Of a stretch of DNA of 64,000 bases, positions 37,261 to 46,483 are shown one piece after another (positions within the stretch are counted from its first letter, which is position 1; each line of letters starts with the position of its first letter). A program made the translations under genes and the position numbers. This DNA is from AP-15 sp963735445. Lineage in GTDB: Bacteria; Pseudomonadota; Alphaproteobacteria; ATCC43930; CGMCC-115725. The notes under the pieces were generated by a model, which worked only from the letters and a program-made list of their open reading frames with translations, was not told the origin of the DNA and made no database searches. The stretch spans positions 93,815-157,814 of the forward strand of contig CAVTLC010000044.1 of the NCBI GenBank assembly GCA_963735445.1, written 5' to 3'.

Positions 37261-37577
37261 ACCTGTTCGACCCGCTCCCCGATGCGATTGCAGCGGAAGC
37301 GGTCGATATTCTGCTCCGCCGTCCGGGTGTTCGCATCGAGCGGATCGTCTCGCTGGGGCAAGCGAGCCCGCCCGACTTTTGGTACGACCAGGACGAAGGT
37401 GAGTGGGTGCTGTTGCTGTCCGGAGCTGCACGGTTGCGTTTTGCAGACGAGCCCGAGACCCGCCAGCTCGCGCCAGGTGACGTCATTGACGTCTCGCCGC
37501 ACCGGCGCCACCGGATCGAATGGACCGACCCATCAACACCGACGATCTGGCTCGCGGTCTTTTACCGAAGCGAATAG
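37257..37577 (+). CDS. Small cupin-domain protein
   Basis: Starts at GTG 37257, overlapping the TGA of the DUF5996 gene. The 106-residue product is a single cupin barrel: FWYDQDEGEWVLLLSGAARL (motif 1 region) and LAPGDVIDVSPHRRHRIEWT (motif 2). The first motif lacks the usual two His, so metal binding is uncertain. Small cupins of this sort are often annotated as phosphoribosylaminoimidazole-carboxylase-like or sugar-binding; no reaction can be named. Last gene of the glpK-DUF5996-cupin operon. Confidence 0.8.
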   Translation: MNLFDPLPDAIAAEAVDILLRRPGVRIERIVSLGQASPPDFWYDQDEGEWVLLLSGAARLRFADEPETRQLAPGDVIDVSPHRRHRIEWTDPSTPTIWLAVFYRSE

Positions 37578-37671
37578 ACCGCCATCATCCCGCATGCCCG
37601 TTGGGCCGCACATGCCCTTGCGCGGACCTGACGCCGCGCATCCACGGCTTACGTTCGCAGGAACGGCGTGG

Positions 37672-37693
37672 GTGGCCGGTCAAGCCCGGCCAC
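37672..37693. terminator. Palindromic repeat between convergent genes, probable bidirectional terminator
   Basis: GTGGCCGG (37672-37679) and CCGGCCAC (37686-37693) form a perfect 8-bp stem with loop TCAAGC. The unit resembles the widespread alphaproteobacterial palindrome tggccgg-tcaagc-ccggcca. It lies in the 191-base gap between the end of the cupin gene and the end of the amidohydrolase gene, a natural place for a shared terminator. No long T-run is present. Confidence 0.6.
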
Positions 37694-37768
37694 GGGTATC
37701 GCCAGCCGCGATCTGATAAATCCCTGCAACAGCCCTATTCCTGCGGCCGCTCGTCTGCCCTGGTGTCG

Positions 37769-38908
37769 TCAGCTCAGGCCGTATAGCGCCGCCGCGTTGT
37801 CGTGGGTCAGTTTGCGGCGCATTTCGGGCGACAAATCCTTCATCTGGCGCTCGATCGCGCTGTGCGAATTGGGCCACACGCCGTCAGGATGCGGATAGTC
37901 CGACGCCCATAATAAATGCCCCTCGCCAAAGAACGGGATCAACGACATCGCCGCCGGATCGTCCTGGAATGTCGCCCAGATCTGGCGTTTAAACAATTCG
38001 CTGGGCTTGGTCTCGAGTTCCGCGCCGCCCTTGTCAGCCCAAAATTCCTTGGCCTCCCACAGCCGCCAATGGCGGTAATCGAGCTCCTGGACCAGCCACG
38101 GCAACCATCCTGTACCGCCCTCCGCGATTACGATTTTCAATTTCGGATGCCGTTCGAGGATGCCCCAGGCGAACAAATCGACAAACGGCTCGAGAAAATT
38201 CGCCATAAAAAATTTGGTGTTCTCAAATACGCTTGCCGCCTTTCCGGCTGCGCGGCTGGCGGGATTAGGCGCAAAGACTGTGATGTGCCAGGACAGGACA
38301 ATCCCGGTATCTTCAAGTACGGTCCACAATTTCTCCCACGCCGGGTCGTCGAGTTTGGGGTCGATGTTGGCGATCATCAATGTGACCTGCTTGACCCCAC
38401 CCTTGGCAGCCAGCCGTTGCAGTTCTTCGCTAGCGCCGTCCGGGTTCTCGGGCAGCATCGGCACGCCAATCAGCCGCTCCGGCGCCGCCTGGCAGAAATC
38501 CAGCAGCCAGTCGTTGTAGACGCGATAGCAGGCCGCGCGCAGGGCCGGGTCCTCGGTCGAGATCTGAAAAATCGGACCAAATATGATCTGCGACTGGACT
38601 CCGTCGCGGTCCATGTCGGCGAGGCGCAATTCGGCAACTGCGGGGCGGCGGGCACTCTGGTCGTAGATGCCGGCGCGGTCGAACGAGTTGTAGAGCGGCT
38701 TGATCGGGCGCTGATTGCCGGTCGCCGGCGGCTTTCCGCCCCAGGTTCCCCAGACTTTGCCGTCGCAGATCCAAACCGCCTGGCCGTCGCGCTCTTCGAC
38801 ATGCGGCGCCCGATCGCGGAACTCGGGCGGCAGCCGCGTCGTCCACAGATCGGCCGGCAATTGCCCCAAATCCATATGGTCATCGCAGGAGATCAGGTTG
38901 TTGGGCAT
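37769..38908 (-). CDS. Amidohydrolase family protein (ACMSD-like, amidohydrolase 2)
   Basis: A 379-residue TIM-barrel metal enzyme. It begins LISCDDHMDLG, where Asp-Asp-His replaces the usual D-x-H-x-H metal pair, continues with FGPIFQISTEDP and a mid-barrel VLSWHITVFAP, and closes with LLWASDYPHPDGVWPNS, the diagnostic C-terminal Asp motif. Members decarboxylate or hydrolyse ring-cleavage products. It is the last gene of a minus-strand group with a ferritin-like diiron protein and a CmcJ-like oxidoreductase, suggesting a degradation pathway of unknown substrate. Confidence 0.87.
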   Translation of the reverse strand: MPNNLISCDDHMDLGQLPADLWTTRLPPEFRDRAPHVEERDGQAVWICDGKVWGTWGGKPPATGNQRPIKPLYNSFDRAGIYDQSARRPAVAELRLADMDRDGVQSQIIFGPIFQISTEDPALRAACYRVYNDWLLDFCQAAPERLIGVPMLPENPDGASEELQRLAAKGGVKQVTLMIANIDPKLDDPAWEKLWTVLEDTGIVLSWHITVFAPNPASRAAGKAASVFENTKFFMANFLEPFVDLFAWGILERHPKLKIVIAEGGTGWLPWLVQELDYRHWRLWEAKEFWADKGGAELETKPSELFKRQIWATFQDDPAAMSLIPFFGEGHLLWASDYPHPDGVWPNSHSAIERQMKDLSPEMRRKLTHDNAAALYGLS

Positions 38909-38944
38909 CGGTCTGTCCTATCTTCACTGAGAGGGCAAAATGGG

Positions 38945-39919
38945 TCATGCAGCGACGAGCGAAATTCCCAGTGCTTCGAGATCGGGCGCGACGCGGTCGC
39001 TGAGCACGCCGACTTTGCGCAAATTGCGCACCAGCCCGGCATGGAGATCGCGGCGAAAGAATTTGCGGAACGCGGTCTCGTCGCCGCCCGCAGCGCGTTC
39101 TCGGCGCAATTGGCGGATCTCCTCGATCTCGCCGCGGCTGAACCCGATTTCTTCGTAAGCGGCAAGCGGGAAGATGCCTCGTAAGGTGCGGTTCAACGCC
39201 CACACCGCGAAATCCTCCATTTCGCGGCGTTCCGCCTCGCTGGCCTCGGCGACGACCGCCGGCAACGACAGCATACCAAACCCCATATGCCGCGCCTCGT
39301 CCTGCAGAATGCGGCGGCAGACCTGGCGCAAGATCGCGTCCTTCGAGGATTCGGCGAGCATCCGAAACAGCGACACGGCAAAGGTCTCGGCGACGAGCTG
39401 CAGCCCGATCGTTTTCAGATACCAGGCGCCGGTGCCGAGCAGGGTATCGAAGATCTCTCGGACGTTGTTGGCGAGCGGGTAATTACGACCTTCGAGCCGC
39501 AATGCCATGTAGCGCTGCAAGACCTCGTTGTGCCGGCCCTCATCGACGACCTGCGTCGCCTGAAATAATTTGGCGTCCTGGCCCTGAACATTCTCGACCA
39601 ATTGGCTGCACACCAGCATCGCGCCATGCTCGCCGGCCATTAGGGTCGAGATCCGCCAGCGCGCAACGGCACGGTTGACCTCGACCTGTTGGTTCGGGCT
39701 CAGGCGATCCCAGAACTTCGTCCCGTAGATATCGACGAGATCGTCGGCGATCAGCCCGCCATCACTGTCGAGCGGCTGCGCCCAGTCAATATCGGTCGCG
39801 GCGTTCCACTGGTCGAGCTTGGCCTGCTCGTAGAGGTGCCTGAGATCGCCATGCTCATCGTCGTAATCGTGGCGGAAGAACGCGACATTGCGGATGTCGA
39901 TCTGGTGCCCGCGTTCCAT
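38945..39919 (-). CDS. Ferritin-like diiron protein (putative oxygenase)
   Basis: ATG 39919 is preferred because GGGAGG lies 6 bases upstream; the codon before it is TTG. The 324-residue helical protein shows two E-x2-H type iron sites, DEGRHNEVLQRY and DEARHMGFGML, with further Glu in AGEHGAML. This is the layout of a ferritin-like carboxylate-bridged diiron centre, related to ring-hydroxylating or N-oxygenase families. The substrate is not clear. It is 36 bases ahead of the amidohydrolase gene on the same strand, so the two are likely co-transcribed. Confidence 0.8.
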   Translation of the reverse strand: MERGHQIDIRNVAFFRHDYDDEHGDLRHLYEQAKLDQWNAATDIDWAQPLDSDGGLIADDLVDIYGTKFWDRLSPNQQVEVNRAVARWRISTLMAGEHGAMLVCSQLVENVQGQDAKLFQATQVVDEGRHNEVLQRYMALRLEGRNYPLANNVREIFDTLLGTGAWYLKTIGLQLVAETFAVSLFRMLAESSKDAILRQVCRRILQDEARHMGFGMLSLPAVVAEASEAERREMEDFAVWALNRTLRGIFPLAAYEEIGFSRGEIEEIRQLRRERAAGGDETAFRKFFRRDLHAGLVRNLRKVGVLSDRVAPDLEALGISLVAA

Positions 39920-40046
39920 CAAATGCCTCCCGTTCGCTACGCCGACCTTATATTAAACCCCTTTCCGCCCCCGAGGGCTAAACGCCCTGAGATCGGATTG
40001 GAGAATGATGCCGATCCGGCGCGCTGCATGCGTATTGTATTAGAAA

Positions 40047-40883
40047 TTAGAAAAACGCCAGGGTGCGGATCTCGATACTCTCGCGCGGCCGGGCATGGGG
40101 CGGGGTGGTCGGGTCCTCAAACGCGGTGTGTGCGGTAAAGCGGGCGCGGCCGTCCTTCATCGACTCGAAGGTCTTGAACACCAACGCCTCGTCGGGGCGC
40201 ATATGCGGGAACCAGTACCAGCGATGCTCGGGGTTCCAGGTGATCGCCGAGGTCTGGCCGATGCGGTCGGGATAGCGTCGTTCGGTCACGACCATGTCGT
40301 CGGGCGACAGGCTGCGCGCGTCGGCGATCGCCAATGGCCAGCTTTCGACCGGATGGCGGATCGGGCGCCACACCTGAACAATCGCAAAGCGATGCTTTAA
40401 GAGCTCCTCGGCCTCGTCGCCCATCAGGTCGCGGACCCGCTGCGGCCCCGACCAATCGGTGTAATCATTGTGGACGCGGCGCACGACTTCGCGGATCTTG
40501 GCCGCCTGACGCAACTCGTCATCGGCCGTGCGCATTGTGTGATCAAAGACGACGACGCGTTTGGCGCCGGCCTCGGCTTTCACCAGCGCCTCCATTTCCG
40601 GGTAGTAGACGCGGCGGATCTCGTTCTCGTCGTAAAAATCGGTAACGCGGGTATCGTGCCGGACAAAGCGGAAGCCGTGCTTTTCGATGTCGAATTCATC
40701 GATATGCGGCCGCCCGTTACGCAAGGTCACGCGGTGCGGCTCGGAGGCCCCGCCGCCCAAGCGCTTGTCGGATTCACCCGGAGGCGCAACTACGGTCACC
40801 GGCATCGCCTTAGTATCGGCGAAGTAACTTAGGGTCGCGTCGAGCGTATCGCGCTCGGTATCGAGTTCGGCGAGCTGCACCAT
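40047..40883 (-). CDS. CmcJ/NvfI family oxidoreductase
   Basis: Start at 40883 (MVQLAELDTERD) has a GGAGG site; the frame reads to 40952 but the extra residues are Cys-rich and unlike the family. The 278-residue product fits the CmcJ/NvfI group (GA4 desaturase, cephamycin 7-alpha-hydroxylase helper): KRVVVFDHTMRTA, RRVHNDYTDWSGPQRV and AIVQVWRPIRHPVESWPLAI, with WYWFPHMRPDEALVFK near the end. Many act as 2-oxoglutarate/Fe(II)-type oxygenases. The His-Asp and the later His that would bind iron are present. First gene of the minus-strand group. Confidence 0.85.
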   Translation of the reverse strand: MVQLAELDTERDTLDATLSYFADTKAMPVTVVAPPGESDKRLGGGASEPHRVTLRNGRPHIDEFDIEKHGFRFVRHDTRVTDFYDENEIRRVYYPEMEALVKAEAGAKRVVVFDHTMRTADDELRQAAKIREVVRRVHNDYTDWSGPQRVRDLMGDEAEELLKHRFAIVQVWRPIRHPVESWPLAIADARSLSPDDMVVTERRYPDRIGQTSAITWNPEHRWYWFPHMRPDEALVFKTFESMKDGRARFTAHTAFEDPTTPPHARPRESIEIRTLAFF

Positions 40884-41003
40884 CGAGGCTCCTCCACACG
40901 CGTGACGCGATGATAGATTGGCCCGCCAACCGACACAACAAGCGCCAGACACCGGCCTGATCGCCTAAGGTTCTCCTCCTCTTCCGTTCGGCAGCTTGAG
41001 GTC

Positions 41004-41989
41004 ATGGAAACGCGCAAAATTATCATCGACACCGATCCCGGCATCGACGACGCCGTTGCGATCTTGCTGGCATTGTCGTCACCGGACGAGCTGGAGGTGA
41101 TGGGCATCGTCGCGGTCGCCGGCAATCTGCCGCTGGCACAGACCGAACGAAATGCGCGGCGCGTCTGCGAGCTGGCCGGCCGCCCCGACATCAAGGTTTT
41201 CGCCGGCTGTGCGCGGCCGCTGCTCCGTACGCTCGCCTCGGCCGCCGCGATCCACGGCGACTCGCTCGGCGAAAAGCTCGATCTGCCCGAGCCGGCAATG
41301 CCGTTGCAGGCGCAGCACGGCGTCGATTTCATCATCGAGGCACTGCGTTCCGCAGAGCCCGGTTCGGTTACGTTATGCGCGATCGGGCCCTTGACCAACA
41401 TCGCGATGGCTTTGATCAAGGCGCCGGATATCGCCGCCGGGATCGGCGAAATCGTGATCATGGGCGGGGCCGGCTTCGAGATCGGTAATGTGACCCCCGC
41501 CGCCGAATTCAACATCCATGTCGATCCGCATGCCGCGGCGTCGTGCTCGAACTCCGGCGCTCCGGTTACGATGATCCCACTCGACGTCACCCATCAGGTG
41601 CTGAGCACGCCACCGCGGGTCGCGGCATTGCACGCGTTGCCAAACCGCTGCGGCCCGGCAGTGGCAACCTTGTTGAACAGCTTCGAGCAGGCCCGCATCA
41701 GCCGGTTTGGCACGCGCGGCATGGCCTTGCACGACCCCTGTGCGACCGCCTATCTGCTGCAGCCCGGTTGTTCGAGGGTCGCGAGGTCAATGTCGCGGTC
41801 GAGACCGCCAGCCCGTTGACCTCGGGCATGACAATCGTCGACTGGTGGGGCGTCACCGACCGTCCGCCCAATGCACGCTTTATGACGACCGTCGATGCCG
41901 ACGGTTTGTACGATCTCCTGACCGAAAGGCTGACGCACCTAGCCGTAGTGGCGAGCCATTCGCTCGCCCGCAAGCGGACAGAGAGCTGA
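41004..41989 (+). CDS. Nucleoside hydrolase, IUNH family (frameshifted as read)
   Basis: An inosine-uridine preferring type hydrolase that splits ribonucleosides into base and ribose. The N-terminus has the Ca2+-binding motif DTDPGIDD (residues 9-16), and ALHDPCATAYLLQPG lies near the C-terminus. At about 41775 one base is missing: the next frame continues LFEGREVNVAVETASPLTSG and VDWWGVTDRPPNARFMTTVD. A second, self-correcting pair of indels is suspected at about 41540-41565, where SCSNSG stands in place of an expected VVLESG. It is divergent from the CmcJ-like gene. A nucleoside transporter (21.3 kb) in the window gives a plausible partner. Confidence 0.87.
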
Positions 41990-42194
41990 TGCGGCGCTAC
42001 TGTCGGCTTTCTTAACTCGCCCAAAAGTGGGTGGCGAGGTCATTAACCCTCTGAAACGCTGGCCCCGATACAATCCCTGTTTAGTAACTGAGCAGCAATA
42101 GCTGTAAAATTTTCCGACTTTGCCCAATCGAGGAGTTATCAAACTCCATCCGTACGATCCTAATTCTCCATAAATACTGCACCTATCCTTTTCG

Positions 42195-42210
42195 TGGCAC
42201 GCATCTTGCT
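42195..42210 (+). promoter_or_regulatory. Sigma-54 (RpoN) promoter, -24/-12
   Basis: TGGCACGcatcTTGCT matches the sigma-54 consensus TGGCACG-N4-TTGCW exactly, with correct spacing. It lies 57 bases before the ATG of the HAF-repeat exported protein, so transcription would start near 42221 and depend on RpoN and an enhancer-binding activator. Confidence 0.8.
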
Positions 42211-42266
42211 CACAAGGCAAGTAACCCGGAGAACCTTAATCGTAACTTACGGAGCTTTGTGTAATC

Positions 42267-43121
42267 ATGAAGTATCAATCTGTGCTTCGGATAGCGCTAA
42301 AGACCCAGCCAGGGCATCGTCGTTTGCCGCTTGGCTTATTACACCGCTCTAAGCTCGCATTGAGTTGGGTTGGCGTATTGACCGTAACGGCTCTGTCTTG
42401 GAGTGCACAACCCGCGCACGCGGTCAACATTGCTTACACGTTTCAAAACATCGTCAACAACAATGATGTCACGTTTAACCAAGAGTTAGGTATCAACAGC
42501 GCAGGAACAGTCGCTGGCTACTTTGGTAGCGGTATGGCGGGTCACCCGAACAAGGGTTACACGGTGGTGTCGCCCTATGGGCAGGCCAACTTCACCAACG
42601 AGAATTTTCCCGGCTCGGTGCAGACCCAGGTGACCGGCCTTAACAATATCGGAACGACAGTCGGCTTTTGGTCCGACACCAATCTCGGCACCGGCGACAA
42701 CAATTTCGGCTTCTACAACAAAGCGGGCACGTTCGTTAACGTCAACAACCCCGCAACCGGCGCTGGTCCAGCAATAAATCAGCTTCTTGGCGTCAACAAT
42801 AGCGATCTTGCCGTAGGGTTTTATGTCGATGCCATGGGCGCTACCCATGGCTACACCTACAATATCGGAACAGCTACTTTTTCAGCGAATATTGATGATC
42901 CAAATGGGGTTGGCGCCACGACCGCGGCGGCGATCAACAATGCCGGCGAAATTGCAGGGTTCTACACCGACGGAATGGGCACCATTCACGGATTTGTCGA
43001 TAATGGCGGCATGTTCACGACGATCGATCCGACCGGGTCGATGGCGACAATGTTGCTCGGGCTCAACGACAACGGACTCGCGGTCGGTCTCTTGAGGTGG
43101 ACCCCGAAAACGAGACAGTAG
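42267..43121 (+). CDS. Exported HAF-repeat protein, C-terminus replaced by IS insertion
   Basis: A long basic N-region precedes a signal peptide (LTVTALSWSAQPAHA, cleavage near residue 52). The rest consists of HAF-type repeats of about 45 residues: LGINSAGTVAGYF, LNNIGTTVGFW, VNNSDLAVGFYVD, INNAGEIAGFYTD with HGF-like turns. The native protein stops matching after GLNDNGLAVG: from about 43093 the codons belong to an IS3-family end (TGAGGTGGACCCC), which supplies the last residues and stop. The lost part may have held further repeats and an anchor. Expression is from the sigma-54 promoter upstream. Function unknown; surface or matrix role is likely. Confidence 0.72.
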   Translation: MKYQSVLRIALKTQPGHRRLPLGLLHRSKLALSWVGVLTVTALSWSAQPAHAVNIAYTFQNIVNNNDVTFNQELGINSAGTVAGYFGSGMAGHPNKGYTVVSPYGQANFTNENFPGSVQTQVTGLNNIGTTVGFWSDTNLGTGDNNFGFYNKAGTFVNVNNPATGAGPAINQLLGVNNSDLAVGFYVDAMGATHGYTYNIGTATFSANIDDPNGVGATTAAAINNAGEIAGFYTDGMGTIHGFVDNGGMFTTIDPTGSMATMLLGLNDNGLAVGLLRWTPKTRQ

Positions 43122-43886
43122 GTTAAGGTGGAGCCCTGCCCCTAGGAAGCGCCGATAGGCGCGGGAGCAGGAGATGAAGCAGGCACGCAAGAAGCACGGG
43201 GCGGCGTTCAAGGCGAAGGTGGCGCTGGCAGCGATCAAAGGCGACCGAACGGTCGCCGAACTGGCGAGCGCGTACGGGGTTCACCCGAACCAGATTTACG
43301 CGTGGAAGAAGCAGCTTCTGGACGGCGCGGCTGGCGTTTTTGAAGGCGGCGGGGCGGCACCCGAAGATACCGCCAGCGCGGCGCAGGTCGATCTTTTGTA
43401 TCGGCAGATTGGCCAGCTGAAGGTCGAAAACGATTTTTTGTCACGAAAGCTCGGCAAATGAGCCGAGCGGAACGGTGCGCTCTGATCGATCGCGAGGCTC
43501 CGGCACTGACGGTATCACGGCAATGTCGGCTGCTGTCGTTATCGCGCGCCTCGGTCTACCGCCGGTCAGCTGAGATCAACGAGGAAGACTGCGCGATCAT
43601 GGCGCTGATCGATCGGCAGTATCTGGTACGACCGTATTACGGCTCGCGGCGGATGGCGGCTTGGCTGGCGACACAGGGCCATGTCGTCAACCGCAAACGG
43701 GTCCGGCGTCTGATGCAGCTCGCCGGCTTGGCGGCGATCTACCAGCGGCCGAACACCAGCAAGCCGGCACCGGCGCACAAGATCTACCCCTACCTGCTCG
43801 GCGGGATTCTCGATCGAACGGGTTAATCAGGTCTGGTGCGCGGACGTCACCTACATCCCGATGGCCAAGGGCTTTCTCTATCTAGA
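43093..43886 (+). mobile_element. IS3-family insertion sequence, 3' truncated
   Basis: The left end is at TGAGGTGGACCCCGAAAACG, inserted into the HAF-repeat gene. It carries orfA and the start of orfB, then ends abruptly after the orfB motif CADVTYIPMAKGFLYL at about 43886, where another element's sequence begins. No right end is present, so it cannot move. Confidence 0.75.
43174..43461 (+). CDS. IS3-family transposase OrfA
   Basis: A 95-residue helix-turn-helix protein: FKAKVALAAIKGDRTVAELA, YGVHPNQIYAWKKQLL, then a leucine-zipper-like VDLLYRQIGQLKVENDFLS. This is the DNA-binding subunit of IS3 elements, normally joined to OrfB by programmed -1 frameshifting. It overlaps orfB by 4 bases and is intact. 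Confidence 0.88.
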   Translation: MKQARKKHGAAFKAKVALAAIKGDRTVAELASAYGVHPNQIYAWKKQLLDGAAGVFEGGGAAPEDTASAAQVDLLYRQIGQLKVENDFLSRKLGK

Positions 43887-43890
43887 CTAG
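43458..43890 (+). pseudogene. IS3-family transposase OrfB fragment
   Basis: The N-terminal part (CRLLSLSRASVYRR, YYGSRRMAAWLATQGHVVNR) reads to 43826; the frame then shifts and goes on as RVNQVWCADVTYIPMAKGF before being cut off. The Asp of DVTYIP is the first catalytic residue of the DDE triad; the other two are lost. Both a frameshift and a truncation have inactivated it. Confidence 0.82.
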
Positions 43891-43994
43891 ACCACATGTC
43901 CGCCTGAGGGCGGGGCGACCCGTCTCCGAGTATGCAGGTAACGAGGGTTGCACCGGGTTGGCCGGTGCCGAGCCTCATGCATAGGAGACGGGTC

Positions 43995-45107
43995 ATGGCG
44001 GATCGTATCAGCTACGTCGGGCTTGATGTGCACAAGGATGGGATCGTTGTCGCGATCGCCGATAGCGGGCTGCGCGGCGAGGTCAGGGAATATGGTCGGA
44101 TCGCCAACACGGCGGCGGCATTGGAACGCTTGGTAGCGTAAGCTAGGTGGCGATGGCGCGACCCTGCGATTTTGCTATGAGGCGGGGCCGTGCGGTTATG
44201 GCATTCAACGTCAGCTGTCGACGCACGGGCACGAATGCGTCGTGGTCGCCCCGTCGTTGATCCCAAAGCGCGCCGGCGACCGGGTCAAGACCGATCGACG
44301 CGACGCGGCGAGCCTGGCGCGGCTGCATCGCGCCGGCGAGCTGACGACGGTGTGGGTGCCCGATGCCGGCCACGAAGCGATGCGTGATCTGGTACGCGCC
44401 CGTCTTGATGCGGTGCATGCGTTGCGCCGCGCCCGTCAGCAGCTTTCGGGGTTTCTGTTGCGCCAAGGTTGCCATTACTGGCGGCCGGCTTGGACCAAAC
44501 TGCACCGCCGTTGGCTGGCGGGGCTGAAGTTCGAGCAGGCGGTGCATCACCTCGTGCTCGAGGATTACATCGAGGCGGTCGAAACCGCCGCGGCGCGGCG
44601 CGATCGGCTGACGGCGCAGATTGCGGCAATGCTGCCGGACTGGACATTGGCGCCGGTCGTGGCAGCGCTGCAGACGATGCGCGGCATGGCCCTGGTCAAT
44701 GCCGCAACGTTGGTGGCCGAACTCGGCGATCTCGCGCGCTTTGCCAATCCGCGCCAGCTGATGGCGTATCTCGGGTTGGTGCCGTCGCGAACATTCGAGC
44801 GGCGCCAGCATCAGACGTGGCGGCCTCACCAAAGCCGGCAACAGCGCCGCACGCCGGCTGCTGATCGAGGCGGCGTGGTGTTACCGCTTCCCAGCGCGGG
44901 TCAGCCGCGAGTTGCGGCTGCGCCAGGAAGACCAGCCCAAACCGATCCGTGAGATCGCCTGGAAGGGACAAGTGCGGTTGTGCGCGCGCTATCGCCGGCT
45001 CGCCCGCGACCGGCAAACCGGCCAATGTCGTCACTGCCGCAATCGCCCGCGAACTGTCGGGCTTTGTCTGGGCCATTGCTCGGCAGGTGCCGATCGCGAT
45101 CGGCTGA
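43995..45107 (+). pseudogene. IS110-family transposase, multiply frameshifted
   Basis: From ATG 43995 the product begins ISYVGLDVHKDGIVVAIADS (DEDD-type catalytic Asp) and stops at 44139 because of one extra T. The reading then resumes as CYEAGPCGYGIQRQL, KTDRRDAASLARLHRAGELT and PRQLMAYLGLVPS; it shifts again at about 44787 into GGLTKAGNSAARRLLIEAAW (Tnp_IS116/IS110 domain with the conserved Ser region just upstream), and once more at about 45010 into ANVVTAAIARELSGFVWAIA, ending at TGA 45105-45107. All domains of an IS110 transposase are thus present but in four pieces. Confidence 0.82.
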
Positions 45108-45363
45108 TCGGAGAAATCGCGTGATCACGGACAAAGGAGACGCCAGCAAAACTCTTCGTCATGCACTTACGGGCAGCGCCGGAGGTACGGCCGCGGTCAG
45201 GAGAACCCTCGCAACCACTATCTGCCGGATCGCCGATCCGATGCTGGTTGCTAGACTGAGGCAGCTCCGCGACGCAGCAACGGTCATGCGGTCCCAACCC
45301 GCGCATCAGAGTATGATCAACCGTCGTTTCGACGGCCGCGCCTCCGGCCCTGCCCGCAATAGC

Positions 45364-46483
45364 GCTAAACAGCCGCTTGAAAGAAAGCCACGAATTTACT
45401 TGCCTGCTACTTGAAATGGCGGACATGAGAGTGGTCTGACGCGATCGCTTGGTGCCCACGGTTGACCTTTTCGATGATGCGGTCGGGGTCGGCGGTCCAG
45501 ACGAACGGTTTGGGTTTGCGATTGTGCTCGCCGAGATAGCGGTTGATCGCCGCTTGCAGGTCGACGAGCGAGCGGAAGACGCCGCGTTGCAGGCGCCGCC
45601 GGGTCAGCGTCGCGAAGAAGCCTTCGACCGCGTTGGCCCAGGAGCACGAGGTCGGCGTGAAATGAAACGTCCAGCGCGGATGGCGGGCGAGCCAGGCGCG
45701 CACTTTGGGATGCTTGTGGACGGCATAATTGTCGAGGATCGCGTGGATCAGTTTGCCGGCCGGCACCGCGGCCTCGATCCGGTTCAGAAAACGGATGAAT
45801 TCCTGGTGGCGATGGCGCGCCATGCACTGGCCAATGACGCTGCCGTCGAGGACATTGAGCGCCGCAAACAGCGTGGTCGTGCCATTGCGGATGTAATCGT
45901 GGGTCATCGTCCCGGCCCGGCCCCTCTTCAATGGCAACCCCGGCTGGGTGCGGTCGAGAGCCTGTATCTGCGACTTCTCGTCGACCGACAGCACCAGGCT
46001 GTGGGCCGGCGGGTCGAGATAGAGCCCGACTACGTCGCGCAGCTTGGTGGCAAAAGCCGGGTCTTGCGACAGCTTGAAGTGGCGCACCCGATGCGGCTGC
46101 AGACCGTGCGCCGCCCAGATGCGCTGCACCGAGCGCAACGAGATGCCGCTCGCCGCGGCCATCGCCCGGCCGGTCCAGTGGGTTGCCTCACCCGGCGGCT
46201 CAGCGAGGGTCAGTTCGACGACCCGGTTGATCAGGGCTGAGGGCAATGGCGGCAGACCGGGCTTTCTGGTCTTGTCGTGCAGCAGGCCAGCCACGCCTTC
46301 GCGCATGAACCGTTCCTGCCAGCGCCACACACAGGGCTTCGAGACCCCGGCGCGGCGCATAATCTCGGCGGTGCCGCAGCCCTCCGCTGTGGCCAGGATG
46401 ATCTGCGCCCGCCACACATGTTTTTGCCGGCTACCGACTTAACTGCGCGATAGCGATCGATGAGCTTGCAAGCGGACTTTAGC
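45364..46483 (-). mobile_element. IS630-family insertion sequence
   Basis: The proposed ends are an imperfect inverted pair: GCTAAACAGCCGCTTGAAAG at 45364-45383 and CTTGCAAGCGGACTTTAGC at 46465-46483. They bracket one intact transposase gene. A target TA duplication could not be confirmed, and the neighbours are other IS remnants, so the limits are tentative. Confidence 0.5.
45407..46417 (-). CDS. IS630-family transposase
   Basis: An intact 336-residue transposase. Residues 1-110 hold two helix-turn-helix units (GTAEIMRRAGVSKPCVWRWQ, GISLRSVQRIWAAHGL). The DDE catalytic triad is visible: Asp146 in SVDEKSQ, Asp229 in ILDNYAVHK and Glu265 in NAVEGFF. The frame is open upstream of the ATG for about 25 codons, so the true start may be earlier. 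It is the only complete transposase in the IS cluster, so it could be active. Confidence 0.9.
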   Translation of the reverse strand: MWRAQIILATAEGCGTAEIMRRAGVSKPCVWRWQERFMREGVAGLLHDKTRKPGLPPLPSALINRVVELTLAEPPGEATHWTGRAMAAASGISLRSVQRIWAAHGLQPHRVRHFKLSQDPAFATKLRDVVGLYLDPPAHSLVLSVDEKSQIQALDRTQPGLPLKRGRAGTMTHDYIRNGTTTLFAALNVLDGSVIGQCMARHRHQEFIRFLNRIEAAVPAGKLIHAILDNYAVHKHPKVRAWLARHPRWTFHFTPTSCSWANAVEGFFATLTRRRLQRGVFRSLVDLQAAINRYLGEHNRKPKPFVWTADPDRIIEKVNRGHQAIASDHSHVRHFK

